This document shows positions 45,741 to 54,047 of a stretch of 64,000 bases of DNA, in pieces. The position numbers and the translations under genes were made by a program. The number at the start of each line of letters is the position of its first letter. Within the stretch, counting starts at the first letter, position 1. The stretch is from the NCBI GenBank assembly GCA_035549555.1, contig DASZQR010000010.1, forward strand, positions 434,001 through 498,000. The letters run 5' to 3'. This DNA is from Patescibacteria group bacterium. Lineage in GTDB: Bacteria > Patescibacteriota > Microgenomatia > UBA8517. The notes beneath the pieces were generated by a model, which was given only the letters and a program-made list of their open reading frames with translations, was not told where the DNA came from and did no database searches.

Positions 45741-46298
45741 CTGGGAAAATTATTTTAGTTACAGGCGGTGCAGGTTTTATCGGCTCTCATCTTTGTGAAA
45801 TGTTGCTTGAACAAGGCAATGAAGTAATTGCTTTTGATAATTTATTTGCTAGAAGTAAAAGTAATTTAAAAAGTTTTTCAAAAAACAAGAACTTCAAATT
45901 TATAAAAGGTGATGTGCAAAATAAAACAGTACTTAAAAAATAATTAGAAATGTTGCAGAAATCGCATTAAGTGACAACAAAAAAATTCTTTTTACATCTT
46001 CATCTGAGGTTTATGGGAAAAGCACAAATTATTTCAAGATGGTCTTATGGTTTTGCGAAAGCTTTAGGAGAAGAATATTTATTTGGCCTTCACGATGAAG
46101 GTTTAAAATTTTCAATTGTTAGATATTTTAATTGCTATGGCCCAAGAGGAATTAATAAAAGATATCTAAATGTAATTCCTAAATTTATTTTACAAGCTCT
46201 TAAAGAAGAGTTCCTGATGTTTCAGTTTTACTCCAAAAACTTCTCTTGACGAAGAATTAACAGAAACTATTACTTGGACTCGTCAGCAAATTTCCTAG
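45741..46298 (+). pseudogene. Degraded NAD-dependent sugar epimerase/dehydratase
   Basis: [31 protein letters not shown] (in pieces: TGGAGFIG is the NAD motif) runs to a stop near 45942, where about a hundred residues are missing. It resumes as IRNVAEIALSDNKKILFTSSSEVYGK, breaks, continues in another frame as RWSYGFAKALGEEY (Tyr-x3-Lys) and FNCYGPRG, and ends in a third frame as TPKTSLDEELTETITW. The expected ATG is CTG. Residues match UDP-glucose epimerase/UDP-xylose synthase type proteins. The tail overlaps the convergent nrnA-like gene. Confidence 0.85.
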
Positions 46299-47265
46299 CT
46301 ACTTCCAAAACCTTATTTACCGCTTCTTCAAATTTCATTCCTTCTATTTGTCCTCCGGCTGCCTTTTTATGACCTCCTCCGTTTAATTGTTCCGCCAGTT
46401 TTGAAACATCAATATTGCTTCGTGACCTAAAACTTATTTTTAATTTATTTTTCTCGTCTTCACACATAATTAATCCAAAATCAGATCCATCAACAATACT
46501 TGCATAATCAGTTGCAAAAACAGATGCAGCTTTTGGCGGAATTTTAAGTTTTAAATAATCTTCATAAGAAATAGCCGTCCATACAAATTTATGCTCCTTA
46601 TCAAATTCCATTCGTGATAAAAACTCACCAAAAGACTTTATTAAGCTAAAAGGTTTTGTTCTAAAAAAATCATTTATAATTTTTTCTTTATTCGCTCCAA
46701 GTTCCATTAACTCTCCTGCAATTTTCATAACTTTACTGTCATTTGAAAAAGCAAAAACTCCACTATCTGCAATAATTCCAAACATTAATAAGCTTGCCAT
46801 TTTACTATCTATAAAAAAATCCCAATCCTTAAATATAAGATAGATAATTTGTGAACAAGATACTGCAGATGAATCGATTAAATTAATTTTTCCAAATTTA
46901 TCATTACTTGCATGATGATCGATAACAATAATTTTAATATCCAAAACTTTTATTTCCGGATTATCAACAATCTGCTGTAAGCTTCCGCTATCAGGACTTA
47001 TAAATAAATCATATTTTGAAAAATCAATTTTTGAATAATCTACTAATTTAACTTTATCTGAATCATCAAACTTTTTAAGCTGATTAGATAATTCGCTTGT
47101 ATTTGTTAAAACAATCGTAACGTCTTTATTTTGTGAAATTAAAAAATAATAAAGCGCAAAAGCGCAGGCATATGAATCAGGATCAGGCCCTCTGTGAAGA
47201 TTAACTAAAATCTTTTTAGCTTTTTTAATCTCTTCTAAGATTTCGCCCGATTGAGGATAATTCAT
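46270..47265 (-). CDS. nrnA: DHH-family phosphoesterase, NrnA-like (nanoRNase/pAp phosphatase)
   Basis: 331 residues. Metal-site motifs in order: HRGPDPDS (His24, Asp28, Asp30), FISPDSG, IVIDHHAS near 119 (the DHH), GIIADSGVF; the DHHA1 domain has GGGHKKAAGG near 300. NrnA degrades very short RNAs and dephosphorylates pAp; likely the cell's oligoribonuclease. Placed at the end of a GT operon, 5 bp after the GT-C gene, which looks like simple packing. Confidence 0.85.
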   Translation of the reverse strand: MNYPQSGEILEEIKKAKKILVNLHRGPDPDSYACAFALYYFLISQNKDVTIVLTNTSELSNQLKKFDDSDKVKLVDYSKIDFSKYDLFISPDSGSLQQIVDNPEIKVLDIKIIVIDHHASNDKFGKINLIDSSAVSCSQIIYLIFKDWDFFIDSKMASLLMFGIIADSGVFAFSNDSKVMKIAGELMELGANKEKIINDFFRTKPFSLIKSFGEFLSRMEFDKEHKFVWTAISYEDYLKLKIPPKAASVFATDYASIVDGSDFGLIMCEDEKNKLKISFRSRSNIDVSKLAEQLNGGGHKKAAGGQIEGMKFEEAVNKVLEVARKFADESK

Positions 47266-47270
47266 TTTAT

Positions 47271-48797
47271 TTAATTTGTATGAGCAAGTTTGTATATTGT
47301 AACACCAAAAACATTATCATATTCTGCCACAATTTTAGTCCATCCAAATCCTGCAACTTCTGCTTTTGGATTATGCGTTGGATCACATTTATCTTTTTCT
47401 CTCTCACAAACAACAATTAATTGATCTGTAATTGTATCTTTAGTATCCTGGGGGTTTATATCAACTACTTTTGCATTATCCAAATCCATAAAATATCGAT
47501 AAGCACTATCATAATTACTGTCAGCAATAAGGGCAAAATTAAATCTTTCTCCGTTTGCAATCTCTTCAACTTTTGTAGCAACAAATCTCGCTCGCTGCAT
47601 TTGCATATTCGGAGCTGCGGCAAGAGGAGAATTTTGTATATCAACAAAAACAATTCCCAAAACTAAAATCGCAATTAATAAATATCCAATTTTGTATTTT
47701 AAATTATTTATTATTGCTCCAAGCATTATAAATGGAGTTACAAAAATAAATCCATAATAATGGTCATAAATATGTTGCTTATAAAGAGCAAGTCCAATAA
47801 GGCCAAAGAAAAGCCACATTGTTATTGTCAAAGTTACAGTTGTCTTTTTAAAATTATATTTTTCTCTTCTTATTAGATAAACAAATACAAAGGCAATTAA
47901 AATAAGTGCTGCAACAACAACTCCAACAATATTTGTTTTTGCTCCCACTAAATCTCCAGTAATATTTGCCAAAATCGGCCACATTCCTGGGATTGCTTTC
48001 CAAGGAAGTACTGAAACTGTCGTTTGACGGTCTGTAAAAAAGGCAAGAATTGCTTTGGAATTTATAAAGTTGTGTCTAAAATCAAAAATTGCAAGCGGCG
48101 ACATAATGAGTAAAAACAAAAACAAACTAACAAATGAATAGCCCAAAAATTTCTTTTTTATAGGAGTTTTAATTAAAACCAAAAACCAGATTACTAAAAT
48201 TGTAGGTGCTAAAAGTAAACCAAGATAATGAGATTGCAAACAACATGCATACGATATTCCTGTAATAATTAACCATTTAAAATTTTTCGTCACCCAAACT
48301 TTCCATATTGAATAAACTGTAAGAAGCGCAAAAAATGGCATTATATTTGGATTCCATGAACTTCGCGAATAAATAATAATGACAGGAGAAATTGCATACA
48401 AAAAACTCGCAACTAAAGCGCCGTAATTTATTTTTTTTGTAGGGAACCATTCTCTTATCACTTTCCATAAAAACAAAATTGTAATAAGACCAAGAATTGC
48501 AATAAATATTGCAGGCCCTACCGGATTAAAATTAAAAATTAAAAGCGGAAGCGCCATCATATAGTAATATGCTGGTCCTAAATACATATTTCCTATTGAA
48601 GTTCCAGGCCCAATTAAAGGCGGGTGAAGTTGTGTAAAAATTCTTCGGACAATTATTACATCACGTCCCTCATCACCCAAAAAGGTCATGTATTGGTCAA
48701 TTTTATAAAGACGCGCAAATGCGCCAACCAATAAAACTGTTAATAATAAAACAAATTCTAATTTATTATTTACTATCCAAGATTTAATTTTGTCCAT
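47271..48797 (-). CDS. GT-C glycosyltransferase, paralog family B, copy 4
   Basis: 508 residues. Asp42-Glu-Gly-Arg45-Asp46 in TFLGDEGRDVIIVRRIF, with Glu in place of Gln; then PPLIGPGTSIGNMYLGPAYYYMMALP. SRSSWNPNIMPFFALL is the S-R-x-x-W-N-P motif before helix 5. About 11 helices plus an outer domain with ALIADSNYDSAYRYF. Starts inside the end of the DPM1-like gene (25 bp overlap), a sign that the pair acts together. Confidence 0.85.
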   Translation of the reverse strand: MDKIKSWIVNNKLEFVLLLTVLLVGAFARLYKIDQYMTFLGDEGRDVIIVRRIFTQLHPPLIGPGTSIGNMYLGPAYYYMMALPLLIFNFNPVGPAIFIAILGLITILFLWKVIREWFPTKKINYGALVASFLYAISPVIIIYSRSSWNPNIMPFFALLTVYSIWKVWVTKNFKWLIITGISYACCLQSHYLGLLLAPTILVIWFLVLIKTPIKKKFLGYSFVSLFLFLLIMSPLAIFDFRHNFINSKAILAFFTDRQTTVSVLPWKAIPGMWPILANITGDLVGAKTNIVGVVVAALILIAFVFVYLIRREKYNFKKTTVTLTITMWLFFGLIGLALYKQHIYDHYYGFIFVTPFIMLGAIINNLKYKIGYLLIAILVLGIVFVDIQNSPLAAAPNMQMQRARFVATKVEEIANGERFNFALIADSNYDSAYRYFMDLDNAKVVDINPQDTKDTITDQLIVVCEREKDKCDPTHNPKAEVAGFGWTKIVAEYDNVFGVTIYKLAHTN

Positions 48798-49486
48798 AAT
48801 TTAAATAAATCAACAAAGCTTTTTATTATGACATTTATTTTTCGTCCAGTTGCTGCTCCTCCTTTTCTTGGATAATGAGTCACTGGAATTTCTACAATTT
48901 TAAATTTTTCTTTTTTAGCTTTTATAAGCAATTCGCTGGAGATAAACGCACCTCTTTCAGCAGTTAAATGTGGAATCTTTTCTATTACCTTTTTATTTAT
49001 TAATTTAAAACCACAATCAATGTCAGTTACATGAAGTCCAAACAAAATAAAAACGGCAACTTCCCAAATTTTACTGGTCATAATTACAAAGTCCGATACT
49101 TGTCTTTTTTTATAATATCCAATTACAAGATCTGCTTTTGTAATTTTTTGTTCATTAATAAAATTATTTATTTCGCCAAAATCAAATTGTCCGTCAGAAT
49201 CTGTAAAACTTATCCAATTGTATTTTGCATTATAAAGCCCAGTTTGAAGGGCTCCCCCATATCCTCTATTTTCCTGATCAATCACCTTAATTCTTTTATC
49301 TTCTTTGGCAAGTTTGTGTGCAATCTCTGAAGTATTATCTTTGCTTCCATCATTCACAATAATTATTTCCCATTTTTTTGCTGTTTTTTCTAAAACTTTT
49401 TTAGCTTTACTAACAGTTTCTTTTATATTTGCTTCTTCGTTATAACACGGAAAAAAGACAGAAAGTTCATCTATTAAATAACTCAT
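48773..49486 (-). CDS. GT2 polyprenyl-phosphate sugar synthase (DPM1-like)
   Basis: 237 residues. LSVFFPCYNEEANIKETV, IIIVNDGSKDNTSEIA, NRGYGGALQTGLYNAKYNWISFTDSDGQFD with the DSD metal site, VTDIDCGFKLINK. Matches undecaprenyl/dolichyl-phosphate mannose synthases without membrane helices. Likely donor-maker for the overlapping GT-C gene. Leaderless-type TATAAT ends 6 nt before its ATG. Confidence 0.89.
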   Translation of the reverse strand: MSYLIDELSVFFPCYNEEANIKETVSKAKKVLEKTAKKWEIIIVNDGSKDNTSEIAHKLAKEDKRIKVIDQENRGYGGALQTGLYNAKYNWISFTDSDGQFDFGEINNFINEQKITKADLVIGYYKKRQVSDFVIMTSKIWEVAVFILFGLHVTDIDCGFKLINKKVIEKIPHLTAERGAFISSELLIKAKKEKFKIVEIPVTHYPRKGGAATGRKINVIIKSFVDLFKLWTKLNLG

Positions 49487-49488
49487 GA

Positions 49489-49498
49489 TATGATTATA
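49489..49498. promoter_or_regulatory. Overlapping divergent leaderless -10 boxes
   Basis: Plus-strand TATGAT (49489-49494) is 7 nt before the ATG at 49502; minus-strand TATAAT (49498-49493) is 6 nt before the ATG at 49486. Only 15 bp separate the two start codons, so both mRNAs must start at or next to their AUG and the two promoters cannot be fully occupied together. Confidence 0.6.
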
Positions 49499-49501
49499 TC
49501 A

Positions 49502-50659
49502 ATGAAAACTATCAAAAACATCTTCCCGCTTATTCTCCTAACTCTTATTCCTCCATTAATCATTTGGGGTATTTTTTATTTCAAAGTTCCGCAAATAGAT
49601 AACATTCCACTTCCTCAAAACGGGCTTGAAACAATAGTTGCAAACTACGATGGCCCTCTTTATTTAGTTGTAGCAAAAACTTTATACAACACAAATCAAA
49701 TTAAAAACAATTTTGAGTTTCCTTTGCCAGTTCAATATTATGCAGCCCATTTTCCGCTTTTTCCTTTATTGATTAGAGGTTTGGGATTAGTTACAAAAAA
49801 TTTCCCTTATTCAATGCTCGCAATTACATTATTCACTTCTTTAATTGCTCTCTATTTTTTCAATAAATTAATGAAACTTTATGTAAACGAAATAGACGCA
49901 TTATGGCTCACTGCAGTTTTTTCTATTTTTCCAGCTCGCTGGCTAATCGTCCGTTCTGTTGGATCTCCCGAACCATTATTTATCGGCGCAATAATTGCAT
50001 CAATTTATTATTATGATCAAAAAAAATTCTGGGCTTCTGCAATTTGGGGAATTATTGCAACTCTGACAAAATCTCCAGGAATTTTGTTATTTGTTACCTA
50101 TTTTGCAGCCACTTTTCTTCCAAGATTTAAATCTTTCGCAACAACAAAATTTGGTCCTTGGATCAAGTCCTTAAACCTCAAAAAATATCCATTAATTTTA
50201 ATTCCAATTACCCTTCTGGTAATTTTTTATATTTATAAATTGCAATTTAACGATTTTTTTGCATATTTTCATTCAGGTGACAATATTCATTTGATGTTTC
50301 CTCCTTTTCAGATTTTTAATTACAGCGCCCCTTGGGTAGGCACATTTTGGTTGGAAGAAATTTTATTTATTTATTTATTTGCAAGCATTGCTTTTATGCG
50401 ATTGATTAAACAAAAAGATTGGACTCTTGCATGTTTTGTTGGAATTTTTGGGTCAACTCTTTTATTTGTCGCTCATCGCGATTTAATGCGTTATGCTCTG
50501 CCAATCGTTCCTTTTATATATGCTGCATTTGCAAAGTACGCAAGTTCTAAAGAATTTAAAATAGCATTTCTTGTTTTAATTATTCCAACTTTTCTTTTTG
50601 CTTTAGCATTTATTAGTAACAATGCTATGCCAATCAGCAACTGGGGCCCACTCTTGTAA
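49502..50659 (+). CDS. GT-C mannosyltransferase, Gpi18/PIG-V-like
   Basis: 385 residues from ATG (MKTIKN). An in-frame ATG four codons upstream sits inside the -10 box and is rejected. NYDGPLYLVVAKTLYNT in the first loop and AAHFPLFPLLIRGLGL parallel the PIG-V-like protein at 8735 (DGEHYLSIA, FFPLFPLLIR). SPEPLFIGAIIASIYYY and TKSPGILLFVTYF follow the family helices. Transfers a sugar from polyprenyl-P donor outside. Followed at once by the gene at 50660. Confidence 0.8.
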   Translation: MKTIKNIFPLILLTLIPPLIIWGIFYFKVPQIDNIPLPQNGLETIVANYDGPLYLVVAKTLYNTNQIKNNFEFPLPVQYYAAHFPLFPLLIRGLGLVTKNFPYSMLAITLFTSLIALYFFNKLMKLYVNEIDALWLTAVFSIFPARWLIVRSVGSPEPLFIGAIIASIYYYDQKKFWASAIWGIIATLTKSPGILLFVTYFAATFLPRFKSFATTKFGPWIKSLNLKKYPLILIPITLLVIFYIYKLQFNDFFAYFHSGDNIHLMFPPFQIFNYSAPWVGTFWLEEILFIYLFASIAFMRLIKQKDWTLACFVGIFGSTLLFVAHRDLMRYALPIVPFIYAAFAKYASSKEFKIAFLVLIIPTFLFALAFISNNAMPISNWGPLL

Positions 50660-51343
50660 ATGACCGATAATATTCCAGAACAGTTCACCGCTAACACTGC
50701 CACTGAAATATTGCTTCATTCTTTTAAACACTCACAGGGCGATCCATATCTTCAATCTCTTATGTTCGAATACATCCATTCTCTAAATCCATCTTGGAAA
50801 ATAGACAAGCCAAACGAATTTAAAGAACAAACACAGCAAGTTATACATCGTTTCCTTTTTAGTCACATACCAACTAAACACAAAAGTATCTCCCCAAAAG
50901 ATATTGACGATGCACTAAGACAGGAAAGACAAGAATTTACCTCATCGCTGATAAAAGATAGAGTTCAAAACAATCAATTACCATTCCTTATGGAAAAAAT
51001 AATTAATCGGGACCACCATTTTATAATCTCAAAAGGTGGACGCCCTAGATCGACAAACACAATTTCTTACAACGATCCATATAAAAATCCTTTTATCAGT
51101 TACTTTTGTTATTATGGAATTGACAGTCATCCAACTGGCAATAAACTATTTGATGATATTTATAGAAACATTACTGAGTTACTAAAAGACAAACTACAGA
51201 ACGATCAGGATATTAATCTTGATTTTCTAAATACGTTAATTCCAGTTATAGAACGGCATTATGAAAATTTTCCACACACAGAAAATGGCAACAAAATTTT
51301 AGAATTAGCAGAAAAAACTAGAAGAAATATTCTGTATTTGTAA
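50660..51343 (+). CDS. Hypothetical soluble protein
   Basis: 227 residues, ATG directly after the stop of the GT-C gene, so it depends on the same transcript. No membrane helices, no Cys in the first 150 residues. MTDNIPEQFTANTATEILLH start, helical; GRPRSTNTISYNDPYKNPF and YGIDSHPTGNKLF in the middle. No family recognised. Base use is like its neighbours. Confidence 0.6.
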   Translation: MTDNIPEQFTANTATEILLHSFKHSQGDPYLQSLMFEYIHSLNPSWKIDKPNEFKEQTQQVIHRFLFSHIPTKHKSISPKDIDDALRQERQEFTSSLIKDRVQNNQLPFLMEKIINRDHHFIISKGGRPRSTNTISYNDPYKNPFISYFCYYGIDSHPTGNKLFDDIYRNITELLKDKLQNDQDINLDFLNTLIPVIERHYENFPHTENGNKILELAEKTRRNILYL

Positions 51344-51350
51344 CCTCTGG

Positions 51351-51356
51351 TATAAT
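51351..51356 (+). promoter_or_regulatory. Leaderless -10 box
   Basis: TATAAT, 7 nt before the ATG at 51364; no clear -35. Confidence 0.5.
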
Positions 51357-51363
51357 AAGTTTC

Positions 51364-51534
51364 ATGTCAGAAAGATTCCACAATCCTATCCACTGGCGAT
51401 TAAATTCTCAAAGATATCGTCTCGAAGGAGTTCGTTACATAAACGGAGAAATAAGTCTTCAAACAAAATATAAATCTATCGATCAAAAACCAACACAAAA
51501 ATTATCTAATTTAGTGACTTCGTCCTCCAAATAA
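51364..51534 (+). CDS. Very small protein, possibly a decayed DUF35-type zinc ribbon
   Basis: 56 residues. The start SERFHNPIHWRLNSQRYRLE then GVRYINGEISLQTKYKSID follows the rubredoxin-like zinc-ribbon pattern (RCxxCGxxxFPPRxxC), but the Cys positions read Tyr, none, and Ser; TAT and TCT codons are one base from TGT. A perfect -10 remains. It overlaps the end of the convergent GT2 gene by 29 bp. It may be a remnant or a metal-free derivative; family call is tentative. Confidence 0.4.
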   Translation: MSERFHNPIHWRLNSQRYRLEGVRYINGEISLQTKYKSIDQKPTQKLSNLVTSSSK

Positions 51535-52639
51535 TTTTATTGTAAACAATATAATTTGTAATCATAACTATTACAATTGCACCCAAATAAAACGCATTAA
51601 TAATTAATTTGTTTCCGTTTGCAACTCCTTCTCCAATTTTCAAAATTACAAATTGAATTCCAAGAGCTATAAAACTTGTTAAATTAAACTGTATAAACTT
51701 CCAAATTATTTTTACTCCTTTTACTTGATCAGACTTAAAAGTCCAAATATTATTTAAAGTAAAGTTGGAAATTACTGCAAGTTCTCCTCCAAGAAGAGTA
51801 GCAATTGATGGTGATAAAACTTTTGTAAAAACTCCCAAAACTTCAAAAACAACTGTTTGTATAACAAATCCAATTCCTCCAACAACAGCAAATTTTAAAA
51901 ACTTTTGTTTATCTTTTATTCCAAGTATTATTGCAACGCGAAATGTGGAAATCATTTCTTTGTAATTAAATTTCGATTTTTCTTTTGTTCGTGATGCAAA
52001 TTCAAGTGGCACTTCAACAGTTTTTTTAGATAATTTCAAAGATTGATAAAGCAAATCGACCTTATAAGCAAAACGGTTTAGTTCCATTAAATTATCTAAA
52101 TCAATTTTATCTAAAATTCCTTTTACTTTTGAAAGTCTAAATCCAGTTGTAAGATCATGAATTTTGAAATTTAAAAGTGCCAAACGAATAAATAAATTTC
52201 CAAAAAAACTAGTTGCCTTTCTTGTTGTTTCCCATTCTTTTGGAACACTTCCGCCTGGGATATATCGCGATCCAATTACATAATCTGCTCCATTTAAATA
52301 TGCCCCAACCATAGGCTTTACAAAGCGCGGAGGATGTTGAAAATCTGCATCCATTTCAAGAACGCCATCAGCTTTCATTTCACTCATTGCATGTTTAAAT
52401 CCGCTAACGTATGCCCATCCAAGTCCTTTATTTTCTTGCTGAATTATTTTTACGTTTTTGTATTTTTTAGAATATTTTTCGACTGCCTCAGTCATTCCGT
52501 CAGTTGAATGATTATCAACAATTAGAAGTTGCATATCAGCTTTAATTGTTGGAAATTCTTTCTTAACCAAAGTCTCAATCATTTCCGAAATATTTCCTGC
52601 TTCGTTCCAGGCAGGCATAACAATTACGATTTTGTCCAT
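51506..52639 (-). CDS. GT2 polyprenyl-phosphate sugar synthase fused to GtrA flippase domain
   Basis: 377 residues. GT2 part (1-235): IVIVMPAWNEAGNISEMI, LLIVDNHSTDGM, NKGLGWAYVSGFKHAM, LEMDADFQHPP with the DAD site, IHDLTTGFRLSKV. GtrA part (about 245-372): FLKFAVVGGIGFVIQTVVFE and SNFTLNNIWTF, four helices. This joins donor synthesis with flipping of polyprenyl-P-sugar, as in known DPM1-GtrA fusions. The final codons include the palindrome GACTTCGTC. TATACT ends 6 nt before its ATG. Confidence 0.9.
   Translation of the reverse strand: MDKIVIVMPAWNEAGNISEMIETLVKKEFPTIKADMQLLIVDNHSTDGMTEAVEKYSKKYKNVKIIQQENKGLGWAYVSGFKHAMSEMKADGVLEMDADFQHPPRFVKPMVGAYLNGADYVIGSRYIPGGSVPKEWETTRKATSFFGNLFIRLALLNFKIHDLTTGFRLSKVKGILDKIDLDNLMELNRFAYKVDLLYQSLKLSKKTVEVPLEFASRTKEKSKFNYKEMISTFRVAIILGIKDKQKFLKFAVVGGIGFVIQTVVFEVLGVFTKVLSPSIATLLGGELAVISNFTLNNIWTFKSDQVKGVKIIWKFIQFNLTSFIALGIQFVILKIGEGVANGNKLIINAFYLGAIVIVMITNYIVYNKIIWRTKSLN
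51516..51524. repeat. Short palindrome at the end of the GtrA-fusion gene
   Basis: GAC-TTC-GTC; the 10-mer GACTTCGTCC is shared with the palindrome at 23619-23629. Only a 3-bp stem, so weak on its own. Confidence 0.35.
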
Positions 52640-52645
52640 AGTTCA

Positions 52646-52653
52646 AGTATAAT
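52646..52653. promoter_or_regulatory. Overlapping divergent leaderless -10 boxes (trmD / GT2-GtrA)
   Basis: Plus TATAAT (52648-52653) is 5 nt before the ATG of trmD at 52659; minus TATACT (52651-52646) is 6 nt before the ATG at 52639. The two boxes share four base pairs. Confidence 0.6.
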
Positions 52654-52658
52654 ATAGT

Positions 52659-53303
52659 ATGGTTAAAATTGATATTCTAACTCTTTTCCCAAATATGTTT
52701 GTTGGTCCATTTGATGAATCAATGTTGCTTGCTGCAAAGAAAAAAGAATTAGTCGAAATAAATATTTATGATTTAAGAAAATGGGCAATTGACGCTCGTG
52801 GTAGTGTAGATGATAAAACATACGGCGGCGGTAAAGGAATGTTAATTAGAGTTGATGTAGTTGATGCTGCTCTAAAAGAAATTAAAAATAAAAATTCAAA
52901 AGTAATTTTGTTAGACGCGGCTGGTGTAAAGTTTACACAAAAAAAGGCAGTTAATTTATCAAAAGAAAAACATCTAATATTAATTTGTGGCCACTATGAA
53001 GGAATTGATCACAGAGTTCACGAAAATTTAGTTGATGAAATAATTTCCATTGGCGATTATGTTTTAACTGGCGGAGAAATCCCTGCAATGGTAATTACCG
53101 ATGCAATTACCCGTTTAATTCCAGGAGTTCTTGAAATTGAAGCGACTCAAAAAGAAAGCCACACAATTGAAGGAGTTTTAGAATATCCACAATACACACG
53201 CCCCGATAATTACAACGGTTGGGTTGTTCCAGAAATTTTAAAATCTGGAAATCATGCAGAAATTGAAAAGTGGCGAATATCTAATCAGAAGAAAAATAGT
53301 TAG
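52659..53303 (+). CDS. trmD: tRNA (guanine37-N1)-methyltransferase
   Basis: 214 residues. IDILTLFPNMF start; KTYGGGKGMLIRVD; GHYEGIDHRVHE near 111 and SIGDYVLTGGEIPAM near 132 form the SPOUT trefoil knot SAM site; EYPQYTRPDNYNGW is the conserved C-terminal tRNA-binding segment. It makes m1G37 in tRNAs reading CNN codons and prevents frameshifting. About 40 residues shorter than the E. coli enzyme because the C-terminal helical domain is trimmed. Unlike usual, it is not next to rpsP or rplS. Confidence 0.95.
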   Translation: MVKIDILTLFPNMFVGPFDESMLLAAKKKELVEINIYDLRKWAIDARGSVDDKTYGGGKGMLIRVDVVDAALKEIKNKNSKVILLDAAGVKFTQKKAVNLSKEKHLILICGHYEGIDHRVHENLVDEIISIGDYVLTGGEIPAMVITDAITRLIPGVLEIEATQKESHTIEGVLEYPQYTRPDNYNGWVVPEILKSGNHAEIEKWRISNQKKNS

Positions 53304-53533
53304 CTTTTTTGACTAGAAACTATTTCTACTCTCAAATCAAAAGTGTCACCATTATGAATTTCTACCAATCCATTTTCAGGATCATTAATAACAACTTTAT
53401 TCCCGGGAAGAATCATCATCCCAAATTCTCTACCTTTTGAGTCACGAGCTTTCAAAACAAGATGACCGAAAGCTTCATCATCCATTTGTACAAAAAATTT
53501 ACGATCACCCTCAATTGCCATAAAGTGGCCCAT
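53300..53533 (-). CDS. Small hypothetical beta-rich protein
   Basis: 77 residues from the ATG 7 nt after the ykuK-like stop; a longer frame to 53614 would copy that gene's coding bases in another frame, so it is rejected. MGHFMAIEGDRKFF, then alternating strands with FGMMILPGNKVVIND and NGDTFDLRVEIV. No family recognised. Last gene of the long envelope operon; its end overlaps the end of trmD by 4 bp. Confidence 0.5.
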   Translation of the reverse strand: MGHFMAIEGDRKFFVQMDDEAFGHLVLKARDSKGREFGMMILPGNKVVINDPENGLVEIHNGDTFDLRVEIVSSQKS

Positions 53534-53540
53534 AATAACA

Positions 53541-54047
53541 CTATGTGTGTTTATCTGCAACTGAGCTTGCTCCCCAACTGTATGGTTTCGTTTTTGCATT
53601 ATATCCCATTCCATTCACCATTCCCACAAGTTCTTTAATCATTTCGCGTGTTTTCCCGTTTGGCCCAACATCAACATGAATTTCAAAATTATATTTATCT
53701 TTTTCAATTCTCTCACGAATCACTGGAACAATAATTGCAGCAGCTGAAAGGCTTCGTGCAGTTTCTTCATAAATTCTGTCTCTTAAAACTGGAGCTTTCT
53801 TAATAGTTTCTCTTTTCCAAAAATATCTTGCTCCATATCCATGACGGTGAACTACGATTGCAGTAACAAAGTCACATTCTGCGCCAGTTTTGCTGTGTTT
53901 TATTTGCGAATCAGATCCAATAATTACACTGTAAAGACTTTTCGAGTCGCTATCAACAAATTCTGCAATTTGTTCAACAATTTTACGAAAAGTTACAGAT
54001 CCGTTTGTCGGACTATAAAAACCGTTTTTGTCCAGATCTGAAGTCAT
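53541..54047 (-). CDS. RNase H-like protein, YkuK/DUF458 family
   Basis: 168 residues. SVIIGSDSQIKH (Asp, Ser, Asp near 44-48), FVTAIVVHRHG, NFEIHVDVGPNG and the C-terminal WGASSVADKHT are the conserved blocks of DUF458, predicted to adopt an RNase H fold. Bacillus YkuK belongs here; its exact job is unknown. Co-translated with the upstream small membrane protein by ATGA. Confidence 0.82.
   Translation of the reverse strand: MTSDLDKNGFYSPTNGSVTFRKIVEQIAEFVDSDSKSLYSVIIGSDSQIKHSKTGAECDFVTAIVVHRHGYGARYFWKRETIKKAPVLRDRIYEETARSLSAAAIIVPVIRERIEKDKYNFEIHVDVGPNGKTREMIKELVGMVNGMGYNAKTKPYSWGASSVADKHT

Noticed and set aside
49490-49501. Upstream ATG for the PIG-V-like gene
   Set aside because: It lies inside the -10 box; the ATG at 49502 fits a leaderless start.
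53534-53614. N-terminal extension of the small protein at 53300
   Set aside because: These codons are the ykuK-like gene's C-terminus in another frame; the downstream ATG is better.
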